This document shows, in pieces, positions 1 through 10,625 of a stretch of 64,000 nucleotides of DNA. Source of the DNA: Crocodylus rhombifer (lineage: Eukaryota; Chordata; Crocodylia; Crocodylidae); assembly GCA_038503035.1 (NCBI GenBank), contig JAVSML010000995.1:372001-436000 (forward strand), in the 5' to 3' direction. Every line of letters starts with the position of its first letter. Position 1 is the first letter of the stretch. The notes under the pieces are model-generated. The model ran no database searches, was not told the origin of the DNA, and was given only the letters and a program-made list of their open reading frames with translations. A program made the translations under genes and the position numbers.

Positions 1-1006
1 TTCTGATATGTTCAAGAGACTGGTCAGTGGTCTTCAGAGACAAAACCAGTGTTAAATAGCTTGAATGAGGTGTACTGCAAGAAATCAAATTCCTACTTTG
101 TGGATATTAGATGCTTTTGAAGATGATCTGTTTGTTATTTAAGAGAAATTAACATTTTTGTAAATGGGTAAAATCACATGAAAAGCTAAAATTTGATTTT
201 GTTCTGGGTAACTGTTGGTGAAATAATATATTGATGCTTCTTGTCTTTGGACTTCACAGGTGAGAGGGAGGAAAAAATAACCCTCATTTTACACTTAAAC
301 TGCTCATTTAATATCAAATAGCTCTCTTATGCTTGCTTCTTTCTTAGAAGGTCAACTTCTGGTAACCCTGTGGCTGAGAGGAAGATCTGTTGTGGCTAAC
401 CCCCTTTCCCTCCCTCGCCTCCCCCCAGTTTGCAGCTATTTTTGTGTTGTACCTGCATTTATTCTCCCGTGGTTCAGACGATGCTACATCGTCTCTCTTC
501 CTTCCACCTCAGTGGCTGTCCAGGTTAACAGATAAGTAATCTGGTTACTGTAGTATATGAATATTTCCTAGTTCTGTGGCAGAATTCATTGCTGCTCTGC
601 AATGTAAATTGGGATGGAGGTGGTTATCTGATGAGTCATATGGGTTTATTAAAAGCATGAGAAATTTTTTTGGCTTGTTTTAGCTCTGAAAAGTAAACTT
701 TGTTTTACATGACAATCCATAGTATTTCTGATAACAAGGAAGTATATGTGGGATCTGGTATTTACCCTCAGACTGAATTATAGCAGTGCACTATATCGGG
801 ACATCCAGCCTTTGGTTGTCAGGAAACAAACTAGTATAGCAGCGATGTAGTTTCTCAGGAATGTAGGTTAGTGCAAACATGTTAAATCCATCCTTTGTTC
901 CTCATCCCATATTGCAAAGTATTACGTAGGATTCTGTTCCATAGAATAATATTGAACCAAGCTCCATGTTTCTGCCCTTCTCTTCAGAGAGTTTGTCGTC
1001 TGGCTA
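1..1006. other. AT-rich single-copy DNA, no gene seen
   Basis: Only short, stop-interrupted frames are present. No repeat family, RNA gene or convincing exon was recognised. A short C/T-rich stretch near 400-430 is the only compositional feature. Confidence 0.6.
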
Positions 1007-1424
1007 ATTCATAGACTTCATAGATTATAGAGTTGGAAGGGACCCAGTGGATCATCGTGTCTGACCCCCTGCCCCTGGCAGGAAAGAGGACCGAGGTCAG
1101 ACGACCCCAGCCAGGTGATTGTCTAGCTTCCTACTGAAGACCTCCAAGTTAGGTGACAGCACCACCTCTCTTGGAAGCCCATTCCAGTCTCTGGCCACCC
1201 TTGTCGTAAAAAAATTCTTCCTAATGTCTAGCCTAAATCTACTCTCCACTAGTTTGCACCCATTATTCCTAGTTACTCCCTGGGGCGCTCTGGTAAACAG
1301 TGCATCCCCAATTCCCTGCTGTCATCCTCTGATAAATTTATAGGCGACCACAAGGTCACCCCTCAGCCATCTTTTGTATAGGCTGAAGAGATCCAGATCT
1401 CTTAACCTCTCCTTGTAGGGTCTT
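1007..1424 (-). mobile_element. CR1 LINE, 5'-truncated 3' end
   Basis: The element lies on the minus strand. Its 3' terminus is the ATTCATAGACTTCATAGA motif at 1007, followed by the typical GTTGGAAGGGACC stretch. Reading the minus strand gives degenerate CR1 ORF2 C-terminal sequence: a KRWLRGDLV-like block, an RNFF motif and an ALETGMGFQE-like block. Frames are broken, so it is a dead copy. It contains only about the last 420 bases of a family whose full length is usually several kilobases. Just upstream of its broken end a 13-base repeat (GGAGACTTTTGAA) occurs twice near 1429-1463. Confidence 0.9.
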
Positions 1425-2529
1425 TCACGGAGACTTTTGAAGTTATAAATGGAGACTTTTGAATCGCAACTTTTCTTCTCCTTCACAATAGACTTCTGGG
1501 TATATAGGAGACCAAGTTTGACCAACACCTGTGTTGTGAATTCCCTTATGGCAGTGTAGAGAAAGGTGAGTCCACTTTGTGGAGGATTTTGATGTCTGGT
1601 TTTGTTTTGGTTTGTAGGGAAAGTAAGTACATTTAAATTTTCTTTTTGGAAGGGGATAGAACTGAATGTGGTGGAAGGTTTTGGGTTTCCTATTCCGGGA
1701 GGGTTGTTTTGGTGGGCTGCTTGCAGAGCTGGTCGGGTGATCTGGAAAGACACTAGCAAGTCTCCAGCAGAAACCTTCTTGGAAAATTGTTTCCAAACCT
1801 TGCCTGGCTTCTGTTGGGTCTTTGAATGGTCTTTGCAAAATATTTGTGTTTAGGCAGATTGACAAATTGCTGCTGAGGAAACGATTTGAAATTTTTTTTT
1901 TCTGGCCAGCTGTAGCGTAGCAGGTAGTAAGTATCTGCCACGTTGGCCTATCTTCTCTTGTATATACATGAGCACTGTTTACGTTGTGTCTGTGTGTAAC
2001 TTGTATCAGACAGAAAATTCCATTACACACAATTCTGTCCTTGAGGAAAGAATTGAAGATCAAACCAAAAAGATGACAGATGTTAGCTATGGTGCTTAAT
2101 GCATGACTGGAAGATGCTCAGATAAAGTGTTAAGTGCAGACTAAGAGCCTGTGTACAGTAGAATAGCTGTAGAATAGGTGTAATAGCTTTTTGTGAAGCT
2201 GGGGGTGAAGAGGGAGGAATTTAAGAAGGGAATTAAAACCATTCAAACCTGCTATTATTTTACTATATTATAAATAAAAATGTGTATTTTTTTTTTTACC
2301 ATTGTCTCACTAAACTGACACAACAGATTTTTTTTCCTTCTGCCACTAATACTTTTAGTACAGTTGGAGTGTTGCTGAAGCCGCAGTGCTTTGCAGTTTT
2401 CCAGCCCTCTTCCATTTGTTCAAGTGCTTATTTTCATTTACAGTTAAACCAAAGTCACTGATTTATTTGGTATTTATAGTAGGCTATGTCTGTTTCTTTC
2501 CTAGACTAGAGAAAGGGAACGTTGTGCCC
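1425..2529. other. single-copy DNA, no gene seen
   Basis: The stretch holds a 206-codon open frame on the minus strand (1443-2063). It has no recognisable domain, starts inside low-complexity sequence and overlaps other frames. I regard it as chance. Confidence 0.5.
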
Positions 2530-2605
2530 CAAAGCTTGTCTAACATTTTTCTTGACTATACAGCCAGCCAATAAAAGATATTGCCAAAAAAACTGTTGAG
2601 TCTTG
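2530..2605 (-). mobile_element. fragment of a foldback MITE family
   Basis: The sequence CAGCCAATAAAAGATATTGCC matches the arm seen in longer copies at 28.4 kb and 49.5 kb, whose common core is a CCAACT...TAATAAAAGATATC block. Only one arm is preserved. The orientation given is relative to the arm in the 51.4-kb copy. Confidence 0.5.
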
Positions 2606-4214
2606 TTGGTATTTTTAAAATGATTACAGAAGTACGTTTACTTAATTCATTGGTGCAGATTCTGTGCAAATCCTGCTTATCCCAGAAAGAAGGGGAAATT
2701 GAATTCTCCCTCTTTCTCTCTCTTCCCACCCCCGCAACCCTCCGTTCCCTTGGAAGTTTGAAGAGAGAAATTATTTTTCTTTCAACCCATTTCTGTTCCA
2801 GTGTTTTACAATGTTTGTTGTTTAGTATAATTCTGATGATAATCTGGCCTGTATTCTCACTTACAGTAAAGTCTGTTTATACTATTCTGTCACCTTTTAA
2901 AGGACCTTAATTCGCACTCACTTTAAGACCCTTTTAAATTACCAGTGTAATATTTTGAATGCGAAATGAGAATTGAACCCTCACTGTTTAAAGCAACTGT
3001 GTAAAATCTTGGCTGTATGATTTCAATAGCAAAACGCCCACTGACTTCTCCAGAAACAAAATTTTGTTTGCTAGAATCTTGATTAGGTTATTGTTCTGAT
3101 TTTATTTTTTTTTAATAGTGTTCTGCATAAATGCCACTCTTTCTGATGTAGCAGTGAATTTTTCCTCCTTGATCCTAGTTAGAATCTGTGACTGTTGTGG
3201 CTGACTTTTGGTCTGGGTCCATTCATACTTAAAAAAATGTTTATTTTGTATCACCTGGTTCCTTTGTGGCTGGAGGCATACCAGACTTCAAACAATGGCT
3301 GCTGGATCCAGGTTACTTCAGGCTCTTTTTATTGCAGTAGTACTCCAAGTTTTGTGCGAGTTTAGTTAGGTTTCAAAACTGGCGTGCCTTTAATATCCAT
3401 GGCTATCACATTTGAGGAATGGAATTTATGCTTTATATACAGGATGGACATCTTCCAAAGAAGCTGTAAAATCTATTTTGCTGATCTAGATGATCCTTGC
3501 TTTTAATAACAGGCATTCTTAAGTTGATGCAGAAAGTGAAACAAGTGGAAAAATCAAAAGTATGCCAACTACAAATTTAGACTATTTTTGGTTAAATTCT
3601 ATCTCTGTTAAATGAACAGCATTTAACTTTGCACAACATTACCTTGACTAGTAGCCTTTTGACGTGTGTGTGTGACCCTCCCCCCCCCTTTTTTTTTGCA
3701 GGGGAGTTGGAAGGGTCATATCTTATATTCTCTAAATGTCAGCCTCCTCATTTTGCAAATAATAAGCTGTTATTTGTCCAAATGTCAGTATCACAGTTCC
3801 TTAACCTACCACTATACAACTGAAATACAAAAAAGCTTTTACAAAACAAAAAAGGCAGCTTTAATTATACTTTCATATGAAGAATGCCAGGGTGGAACAA
3901 GGTGAATAATGGGTTTTTCTTTTTTTCTTTCTTTTTTTTTTTAACTAACTTAAAAGCAGATCCTGTAATTACAATTTATTGTTTTCCATAATAGCAATGT
4001 AACTATTTCAGCTAGTCATCTCAGCTTCCAGTAATTTTGAAGAGGTCTGTTTCAACCTTTTTACTTGTAGTACAGATAACTAAGTGCAACTTGCATAACC
4101 ACACATTTAATTGCTTTGCAAATGAGAATACAAATGTAGCAAAGACTTCTATGAGTTCATAAAGTGGCATCCTTGAAGATAATACATTTACTTACTGTAC
4201 AGTAAGGTGAATTT
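2606..4214. other. AT-rich single-copy DNA, no gene seen
   Basis: Nothing with support was found. A CTAGATGATCC motif near 3487 weakly resembles a CR1 3' end but lacks flanking similarity. Poly-pyrimidine runs occur at 3678-3700 and 3916-3942. Confidence 0.5.
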
Positions 4215-4345
4215 ATGTTGGAAAAAATGACTTTGAGCTAAGAACTTAATTGTTCTTTGCCTCAGTGTCCCCATTCCAGTAAAAAGGAATAGTATTTAGC
4301 TACCTCTTGAAGGTGTTTGGAGAATTCAATGCGTGAAATTCTGCC
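4215..4345 (+). mobile_element. MIR-like CORE-SINE fragment
   Basis: The order of motifs is that of a MIR/CORE SINE body: GCCTCAGTGTCCCCATTCC, then a short A-rich stretch with GGAATAGTA, then TACCTC and GTGTTTGGAGAATTCAATG. This resembles the conserved CCTCAGTTTCCCCATCTGTAAAATGGG to AGGATTAAATG block. The tRNA-like head and the 3' tail are missing, which fits an old copy. Confidence 0.7.
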
Positions 4346-6164
4346 CTGTAAAATTGCAGTGATGCCATGGAACAGCTCCAAAATGTAAACGCCAGCCAGC
4401 ACCTAGATCTTTTTTAGCTTAAAGCAGCTGTGTGCAGCGTTTAAGCAAGCAGCAGTAGAGGATGCAGATGACCATTTTAGCCCTGCTTTACCAACCTTGT
4501 TAAGATTTGAGAGTGAATGCACGTTGGGACCATCTAGACTTTATTCTGTAGTGTTTGCCAGTATATTGGAAACCAACTAAAGCATGTACAGCTTTTATAA
4601 AAATTAAATCCTTCCAGAGAATAGGGGGAATCCTTCCCTTGCCTTATCGCACTTACCTTTGTAGAAACCAATTCTACACTGAATTTTTTAGGCCAGCTTT
4701 AGTTTTCAGCTAAGGAGTGTGGCGGGCTTACCCATTGCTGTAACCGCAATGAGAATTTTAGTTTGCCAGATAACCCTGTGCTATTAAAAATGATATGAAC
4801 TGGTGTATATTACTGATAATACTTTTGTGTAACTACAGCTGATAGGAGAGTGTTCCCAAATTCCCAACCTCCTGTCTCCTTCCCAGCCTACTCCCTTGCT
4901 ATTGGATCCTTATGACTGGAATACAAGTATGTTGAGCTGTGGTGAAACTGGGTAATTTAATTCTAGAGAAATAGTGCCTACATCCATAGTAAATGAATGA
5001 CTCCCATGTTTAGAACAGATCTGATGGTAAGGATGGTGGCAGATCTTTCAGGCGATCACAACCTGTTTCATGCAAAATCACCGTGTTTTCAGAAACATTA
5101 AAGAAGAACACCTAGAAAGTACATAATAAAGATAATTCAGCAAATTGACAGCTTCAGTTTCTACCCATGAAATACAGTATGTTTGCTCTTCTAAGGATTG
5201 TAGAGTTTGTCTGCGCCTGATGTGGAGTGATGTGTTTGTACCCTTCACCTCCCAGTAATTGTTGCAGCTTACTTCTTAAATTTCAATTATAATGTTTTTG
5301 GAAAATCCTTTTTAAATGTAAAAGCTTAAATAATAGCTTTACAGGTATTGCAACTTTGGTCTGGGTTTGGGCAGATCTCCATTGTGCACTATTCCGGGCT
5401 GGTTCAAGGCCTTGCTCTTTGAAAAGGGTGGAGTTCTCTCTCTGAAGTGAAATGAGGAATTTCATTTTATTGTAGAGATTTGAAGACCATTCACTTTTTC
5501 TTTCCTTATCTTTTCAAGCTTTATTTTCAGAATGGCCTTGTTGGTCCATGGCAAACTGCCCAGACTGAAGGGAACCCATGTTAGGAATGGAAAAAATGTA
5601 TTCAAATGTAGAAGGAGGGTAGAGATCACAGAAGTTGAGAACAGAGCTGCTACTTATTAGTGAATTGATATGTGGTGTTTGGCATACTGCTGGATACAGG
5701 TCGTCAGTAGCTTAGTATCTACAAGATGTTCCCACTTAACATGCATCCCTGCTCACATATGCCAGATCTGTGTCACGCTTGACCCACTGCTTTACTTAGA
5801 CTGGTACAGGATGCATAGCAGGTGAAACATTGGAACAAAAATGTGTTCAATGAAATATCAGAAGGCACTCCTAACTTGCCTAGTGTAGGGCTGGGAGAAA
5901 GATTATTCATGTAGATCTATTCAGAAAGAAAACTAGGGCTAAATTTAACTGTCTGATGTTAGGTAATTAAAATTCATGATATAAAGATTAGGTCACTATG
6001 CCCCTTGTTGATAGGTTTTTTTTTCATTAACTCAACCTAGCTAAAATATAACATGGTGTGTTAATTTTTTACTTCAAGTAATGACTTGGAGAAGATGGGA
6101 ATACATTTAGAAACTTTTCTAGACTTACTATAGCTAAGGAAGCTCAGTACGACCAAAAAATGTG
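4346..6164. other. AT-rich single-copy DNA, no gene seen
   Basis: No sustained reading frame, repeat or RNA signature was recognised. Two strong-looking minus-strand donor motifs (near 4650 and 4730) are not attached to open frames. Confidence 0.5.
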
Positions 6165-6250
6165 CAAGTAGCAAGGACTTGTTTGGTGATACCCTTTATT
6201 GGACAAAACTGCATGCTTGGGATAATCTAGATGGATATCGCCCTCAAGAA
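6165..6250 (+). mobile_element. degenerate foldback MITE arm
   Basis: GTGATACCCTTTATTGGACAAAACT resembles the GATATCTTTTATTGGACCAACT arm of the palindromic family seen at 28.4, 45.4, 49.5 and 51.4 kb. It is short and diverged. Confidence 0.4.
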
Positions 6251-6315
6251 TTTGTACTGCTTGCATATTTTCTGGATCATATGGCTGCAATATCACTCTA
6301 TCATTCCCATGAAAA

Positions 6316-6593
6316 ATACCATATTTTCTCAGTTAAAATGCATTCCCACCAAAAAAACCTGATGTTAGAAATGATAGTGCACATTATACTTGGGAACTAT
6401 GGTAAGAACAGTTTCTACTGGTTATGGGCAAAAGTGAAATAAAATCTGCACAGGACTCACAGGGGGAAAAATAATGAGCAAGTTCTGCTCCCTATCTGCT
6501 GGTACTCAGCTCCTTCCTGCAAGAAAGGCAATGAGGAAAAAACAAGGTGTGTATTGTATTCCAGGGCATGCTGTATTTGAGAAAATATGGTAT
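6316..6593. mobile_element. MITE with 16-bp perfect terminal inverted repeats
   Basis: The left end ATACCATATTTTCTCA (6316-6331) is repeated exactly in inverted orientation at 6578-6593. The next bases inward are also similar in inverse (ATGCATTCCC against GCATGCCCTG). The element is 278 bp and carries no transposase frame, as expected for a non-autonomous DNA transposon. The TACCATATTTACTCG sequence at 19199 appears to be an end of the same family. The superfamily was not determined. Confidence 0.7.
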
Positions 6594-8465
6594 GTATGTA
6601 TTTTCTGTCTGTTAAACCTCAATTCTAAAGCATATTGATTATGAATTTAGTAAGTATTGGGTGAAGAAACTGGTATACAGAGTGGAAATGTGCAAGTAGT
6701 TCTGTGTTTGATCAGGTTACCAAATATATTTATTGTCAAATTGAGTCCTGGGAGATGTTAGACTTTGTATTTAATTCATCCTTTGTAGTAGCAGTGTTTG
6801 TAAGTTGCAAATGATTTTTGGTTTCCTTTCCATTTTCTAAAATACAGTCTTAAATTAATTTGAATTTGCTTTGGAAGCTTCTCATGCCTTTTGCAGTTGA
6901 CCCATCTTGCCCAAATATGGGCCTCCTTATGGTACTTCAAGTGATTTAAAAATATTTTATTGTTGTATGCACTGTCTTAAATTGTGATGTGGTATCCCTG
7001 CAGCTGAATTCTGCTCTTTTACTTTGTGTGTATGTGTGCGCTTAAGTTTCTTTTAACTTTTCTTATTTTGTCATATCACTTTTTTTATTTTTTTTCAAAT
7101 TTGTAGTTTATTGCTGCTGTTGCTGGGATGGGGATTATGTTGGTGTGGGTTTCTTGTTGTATTGCATATTAAAGTTTCTCTAGTTCTGTGTCACAAATAC
7201 TCTGGATGAATGTGAAACGTTTTTACGGTTGAGATCAGTGGTCCAAGAAATTCAGGTATTCCATTATGCTGTCTGACTGGTTGTTCTTGCTCACGCATTG
7301 TTGGTATGTATTTTTGTATGTAGAACATGATTTCAGGATACTAAAATGTTAATTGACCTATTGTTCTGTTTAACTACATTTGAAGTCAGATGAACCTGGG
7401 CATGGAAAACTGGTGTTGTTATTCTGGTGAATAAAGCAGGTTATATATTCTACTTTGATTTGAATCACTTAAGACATATTTATGCTGTTCCATTGTCTTT
7501 TGGATCCTAAATTATTTAAGAATAAACCAAGAAACGTTAGTAAAGGAGTTAAGCTACTCATAATTCCGTCATCTAACAAACAGCATAGGAGGAAGACCAA
7601 GAAAAATGGGAAAGACTAGCATTGATGGTGCTGATGTATATTTAAGGTTTAGAGAGACCTTAAAGTTTTTAAAGAGACCTTTTCCCTTCCCAGCAGAAAC
7701 AAAAAATAAAACCAAACCAACTTAATTCTCTAGGCCTTCCTCTGCAAACATGGAAAACCATTTTCAGGCTTCTTTTGTACACCTACATCAGAAAGAGAAA
7801 AAACAGTTCAAAACGGTGTGTGTGGGGTGTGGGGCAGGTGGGGTACCTGAGTACATACCTACCCCTCACCACCCCCAACTATTTATTTTTCTTTTTCTCC
7901 TGTAGGTTCCCTGTCAGAGGCAAGAGGGGTAACTTTTTTTCTCCTTTGGGATTCCCATTCAGATGCTGTGAATTAGTTGATCAGTTGAAGTCAAGAAGCA
8001 CTTTGAGGGGTAGGAGATAGGGGAAGGAGAGAGCTGTGAATCTCAAACTTGTATCAGAAGTTTCCTCTTAAAATGGCCTTCCCTAATAGTTGTTCAGGAG
8101 AATGGAGTATTACAAGATATTCTGTTCACACCTCTCTGCGTGTCTTTTCATGACTGAATGAGATGTGTTGAGATCTAACGTCTCTTACTTTCTCTGTTTT
8201 TTCTTCCGTCCCCTTTCTTGGTGTTGGCTGCTTTGACTTAATATAGCCCTGGAGTAACAAAACTGGTAGTTTGTTGAAGTTGCTGATGAACATTAGAGAG
8301 ATGTAAGTGATTTAAGATTCCAGTGACAACAGCCCTACCATTTCAAGTGATAGCATGGGCACCTTTTTCTCATTTGTAACTAAACTGATGCAGTTAGACT
8401 TAGTGGATCAGTGATTTTGCCCCTTCCCCCTGTTTATAAATGACTTTGACAAACTTTAAATACTA
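6594..8465. other. AT-rich single-copy DNA, no gene seen
   Basis: No repeat or gene was recognised. There are T-rich runs near 7081-7095 and an open frame of 81 codons at 7775-8020 without any recognisable domain. Confidence 0.5.
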
Positions 8466-8990
8466 TCTGCTAGTTTAAATTTTCAGTGATATAACTGCAG
8501 TGAAAAAGAATTGTGTTTGTGATTGTGTTTCCTGATGCCCTAAACCCACACTGCGATTCCAGTAGAAGCTCTTTGGCAAGTGGAAGGAAGCAATTCAGGA
8601 GGGTTCTTGCAGTGATCTTCCCTGTGGTGGACAGCAAGGCGATTCCTCTGTAATTTCCACAGTCAGACTTGTCTCCTTTCTTGAACATTGTCATGATCGT
8701 GACAACCCTCAGGTCATCTAGGATTTTCTCATTGTTCCAGATCTTTAAGATAACGTCATTGGAGCTGTGATATAAGCTCCTCTCCCCCCTGCTTGAAGAT
8801 TTGGCAGGGATTCCATCTGCTCTAGTTGCCTTGTTCTTCATCTGATTAATGACTTTCCTTGCCAAAGGTTGGAGGGATTCTGAGATCATCTCTGACTGGG
8901 TTCTGCAGGATGGAGTTGCAAACACTCTCATCAGCAACAGAGTCTTGATTGAGAAGGTCTTCAAAATGTTTCTTCCAGCCGATTGTTGAT
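8466..8990 (-). pseudogene. non-LTR retrotransposon reverse transcriptase, N-terminal RT block, inverted
   Basis: Reading the minus strand gives an open frame of 164 codons. It contains, in order, the pre-palm stretch KNKATRADGIPAKSSSRG, a KKGDKSDCGNYRGIALLS motif, TGKI.ARTLLN and the SQCGFRASGNTI motif. These are RT motifs 1 to 2a of the LINE clade recognised by GNYRGI. They are clearly not the CR1 type, which reads HRPISLTSIPGKI. The block ends just after the SQCGFR motif, and its continuation appears as a separate inverted block at 9410-9722. The copy is only part of a protein, so it is non-functional. I did not assign a formal clade. Confidence 0.85.
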
Positions 8991-8994
8991 AGCT

Positions 8995-9408
8995 TCTTTC
9001 CTATTGAATCTCAGCCAACTCTGAGGCTAAACCAAGACCACCCTGACCTCAGTCATCGAGTTCCAGTATGGTGGTGATACTGTAGTGCATACTTACTCGA
9101 AAGCAAATCTTCAGGCAATTGTTGACATCTTTACTGAGGCATACAAAAACATGGGACTGGCACTTAACATTAAGAATATTAAGGTCCTCCATCAACAAGC
9201 TGTTAATGAGCAGTCTCCAGCTCTGATCATTCAGATTTATGGAGACTCAGCAGAACGTTTCTCATATCTTGGGAGCCATTTCTTGCTGAAGACTGACATC
9301 AAAGAAATCCAACATCACCTCAGATGTGGAAAGAGCAACCTTCAGACACTTGAGGATATAGGTGTTTGAAGACTGCAACATCAGATCCGAAACCAAGCTA
9401 TGGTTCTC
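8995..9408 (+). pseudogene. non-LTR retrotransposon, post-catalytic RT region, forward orientation
   Basis: The plus strand carries the region just after the catalytic palm: a YSKANLQAIVDIFTEA block, then GLALNIKNIKVLHQQ, then FSYLGSHFL and finally VFEDCNIRSETKL. In this LINE family these correspond to the ADD.ALVAHTEEALQ, SLKKTEVLYQP, FTYLGS and IRLSTK segments. The YADD catalytic motif is decayed. The frame continues in the forward block at 9723, interrupted by an inverted segment. Confidence 0.8.
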
Positions 9409-9409
9409 T

Positions 9410-9722
9410 TCATCGTGGCTTTTTATGGAAGTCTATTCAGTAGCTTAGCTCCACTCTAACCGGAAGTGGTAAGGAATATCAAAAAGAGTATTGGAGCGAT
9501 GATGCAGCCTTGCATAGCTCACCACTCGACTACTGTTATGGAGCAGGTATAGAGTGGTGATTAATTTCAGTGAGTGTGAAAAGGTGATGAATTCCATACC
9601 TCAGAAGGAAACGGCATTTCTCGGTTGATGGAATCGAAGGATTTTATGAGGTCAAAGAAGGCCATGTAGAGAGGTTTATGTTGTTCCTAGCATTTTTCCT
9701 GCAGTTGGCAAGCATTGAAGAT
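9410..9722 (-). pseudogene. non-LTR retrotransposon, middle RT block, inverted inside the forward block
   Basis: Minus-strand translation gives IFNACQLQEKC, then LYMAFFDLIKSFDSINRE, and, after degenerate sequence, QGCIIAPILF. These match the family motifs IFTARQLQEKCREQ, LYMAFVDLTKAFDTVNRE and KQGCVIAPTLF (RT motifs 3 to 4, first catalytic Asp region). In an intact protein this block lies between the 8.5-9.0 kb block and the 9.0-9.4 kb block. Here it is inverted and splits the C-terminal part. Confidence 0.75.
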
Positions 9723-10400
9723 CAAGCAGTCATGATCCCCACCTTACCATATGGAGCTGAGACATGGACGGCGTACAAGAGACACCTGAAGTCATTGGAG
9801 AAGTGCCATCAATGTCACCTTCAGAACATCCTTTGAATCTAGTGGGAAGATGTATGCACCAATATCCTCTTGCAGACAAAACCATGAGCATTGAGATGAT
9901 GATCATCTGGCATCAACGTCACTGGGCTAACCATGATATGTGGATGCTTGACTCCGGATTCCCAAAGCAAGCTGTATTCTCCTAGTTCTGTCAAGGTGTA
10001 TGCTCAAGAGGAGGGCAGGGAAAGTGCTTCAGGGACATCCTGGAGGTCAACTTGGAGAAAAAAATGTAGCATCAACATCAAGTCATGGGAGACTATTGCC
10101 CAGGACCTCCCAAAATGGAGGAAGAGTCTGTTGCAAGGATCTCAGTATTTTGAAACCTCACAATCCCACTAAGAGATGGAAAAGTGGGAGTGGCAGAAAC
10201 ACCATGTTGTGGACTGAACCAAGAATCCAGAGCCACACTCAGCCTGTGTGGAAACATGTGCCTGAATTGCAGAACCTGTTGATCCCAGATTGGCCTCATT
10301 AGCTATCTTTGGGTCAACAAATAAGGCAGTCATGATAATGACCACCCTTGATTGCAAGGGATTGCCTATGATCATAATATGGGAATCTGTATATTTAGCA
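9723..10400 (+). pseudogene. non-LTR retrotransposon C-terminal domain and 3' end
   Basis: The plus strand gives QAVMIPTLPYGAETWTAYK, then an LEKCHQCHLQNIL block, a degenerate H..WA.H stretch, PDSQSKLYS, a GTSWRSTWRKK stretch and SWETIAQDLPKWRKSL. It ends in a decayed Cys-His zinc finger (CLNCRTC, then SQIGLISYL). This order is the usual C-terminus of the GNYRGI-type LINEs (LLYGAETW, LPKQ..SEL, WR, SRIGL.SH). Stops and shifts show that it is dead. The last similarity is near 10400. Confidence 0.8.
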
Positions 10401-10487
10401 TCCAGAGGATGTGCATAGTATGCTCAGTGATTCTGATGATGGGCCAAATCCTATTTTACCACTTGGCCCACTTGGTTTAAGTATGAT

Positions 10488-10625
10488 CCCAGTGGCGACG
10501 CATAGGAGGTACCCGGGGCATGCATGTACACCCGCTGACAGGCCATGCTCCCTGCTTAGGCAATGGGCAGGGGGAGCAGGCAGGAGGACTGGTCAGTGAG
10601 TGGGAGTGCCAAATGTAGTGCTGGT
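10488..10625. mobile_element. hAT-like MITE end, CAGTGGCGACGCATAGG type
   Basis: The left terminus CAGTGGCGACGCATAGGAGG is followed by GCATGCATGTACACCC. The same order is found inverted at 46.99-47.04 kb (CACCCCCTATGCTTCACCAGTG) and partly at 27.84 kb. The right end was not found, so the end coordinate is approximate. Confidence 0.55.

Noticed and set aside
1443..2063. 206-codon minus-strand open frame
   Set aside because: No recognisable domain or splice structure. Overlapping frames are present on both strands.
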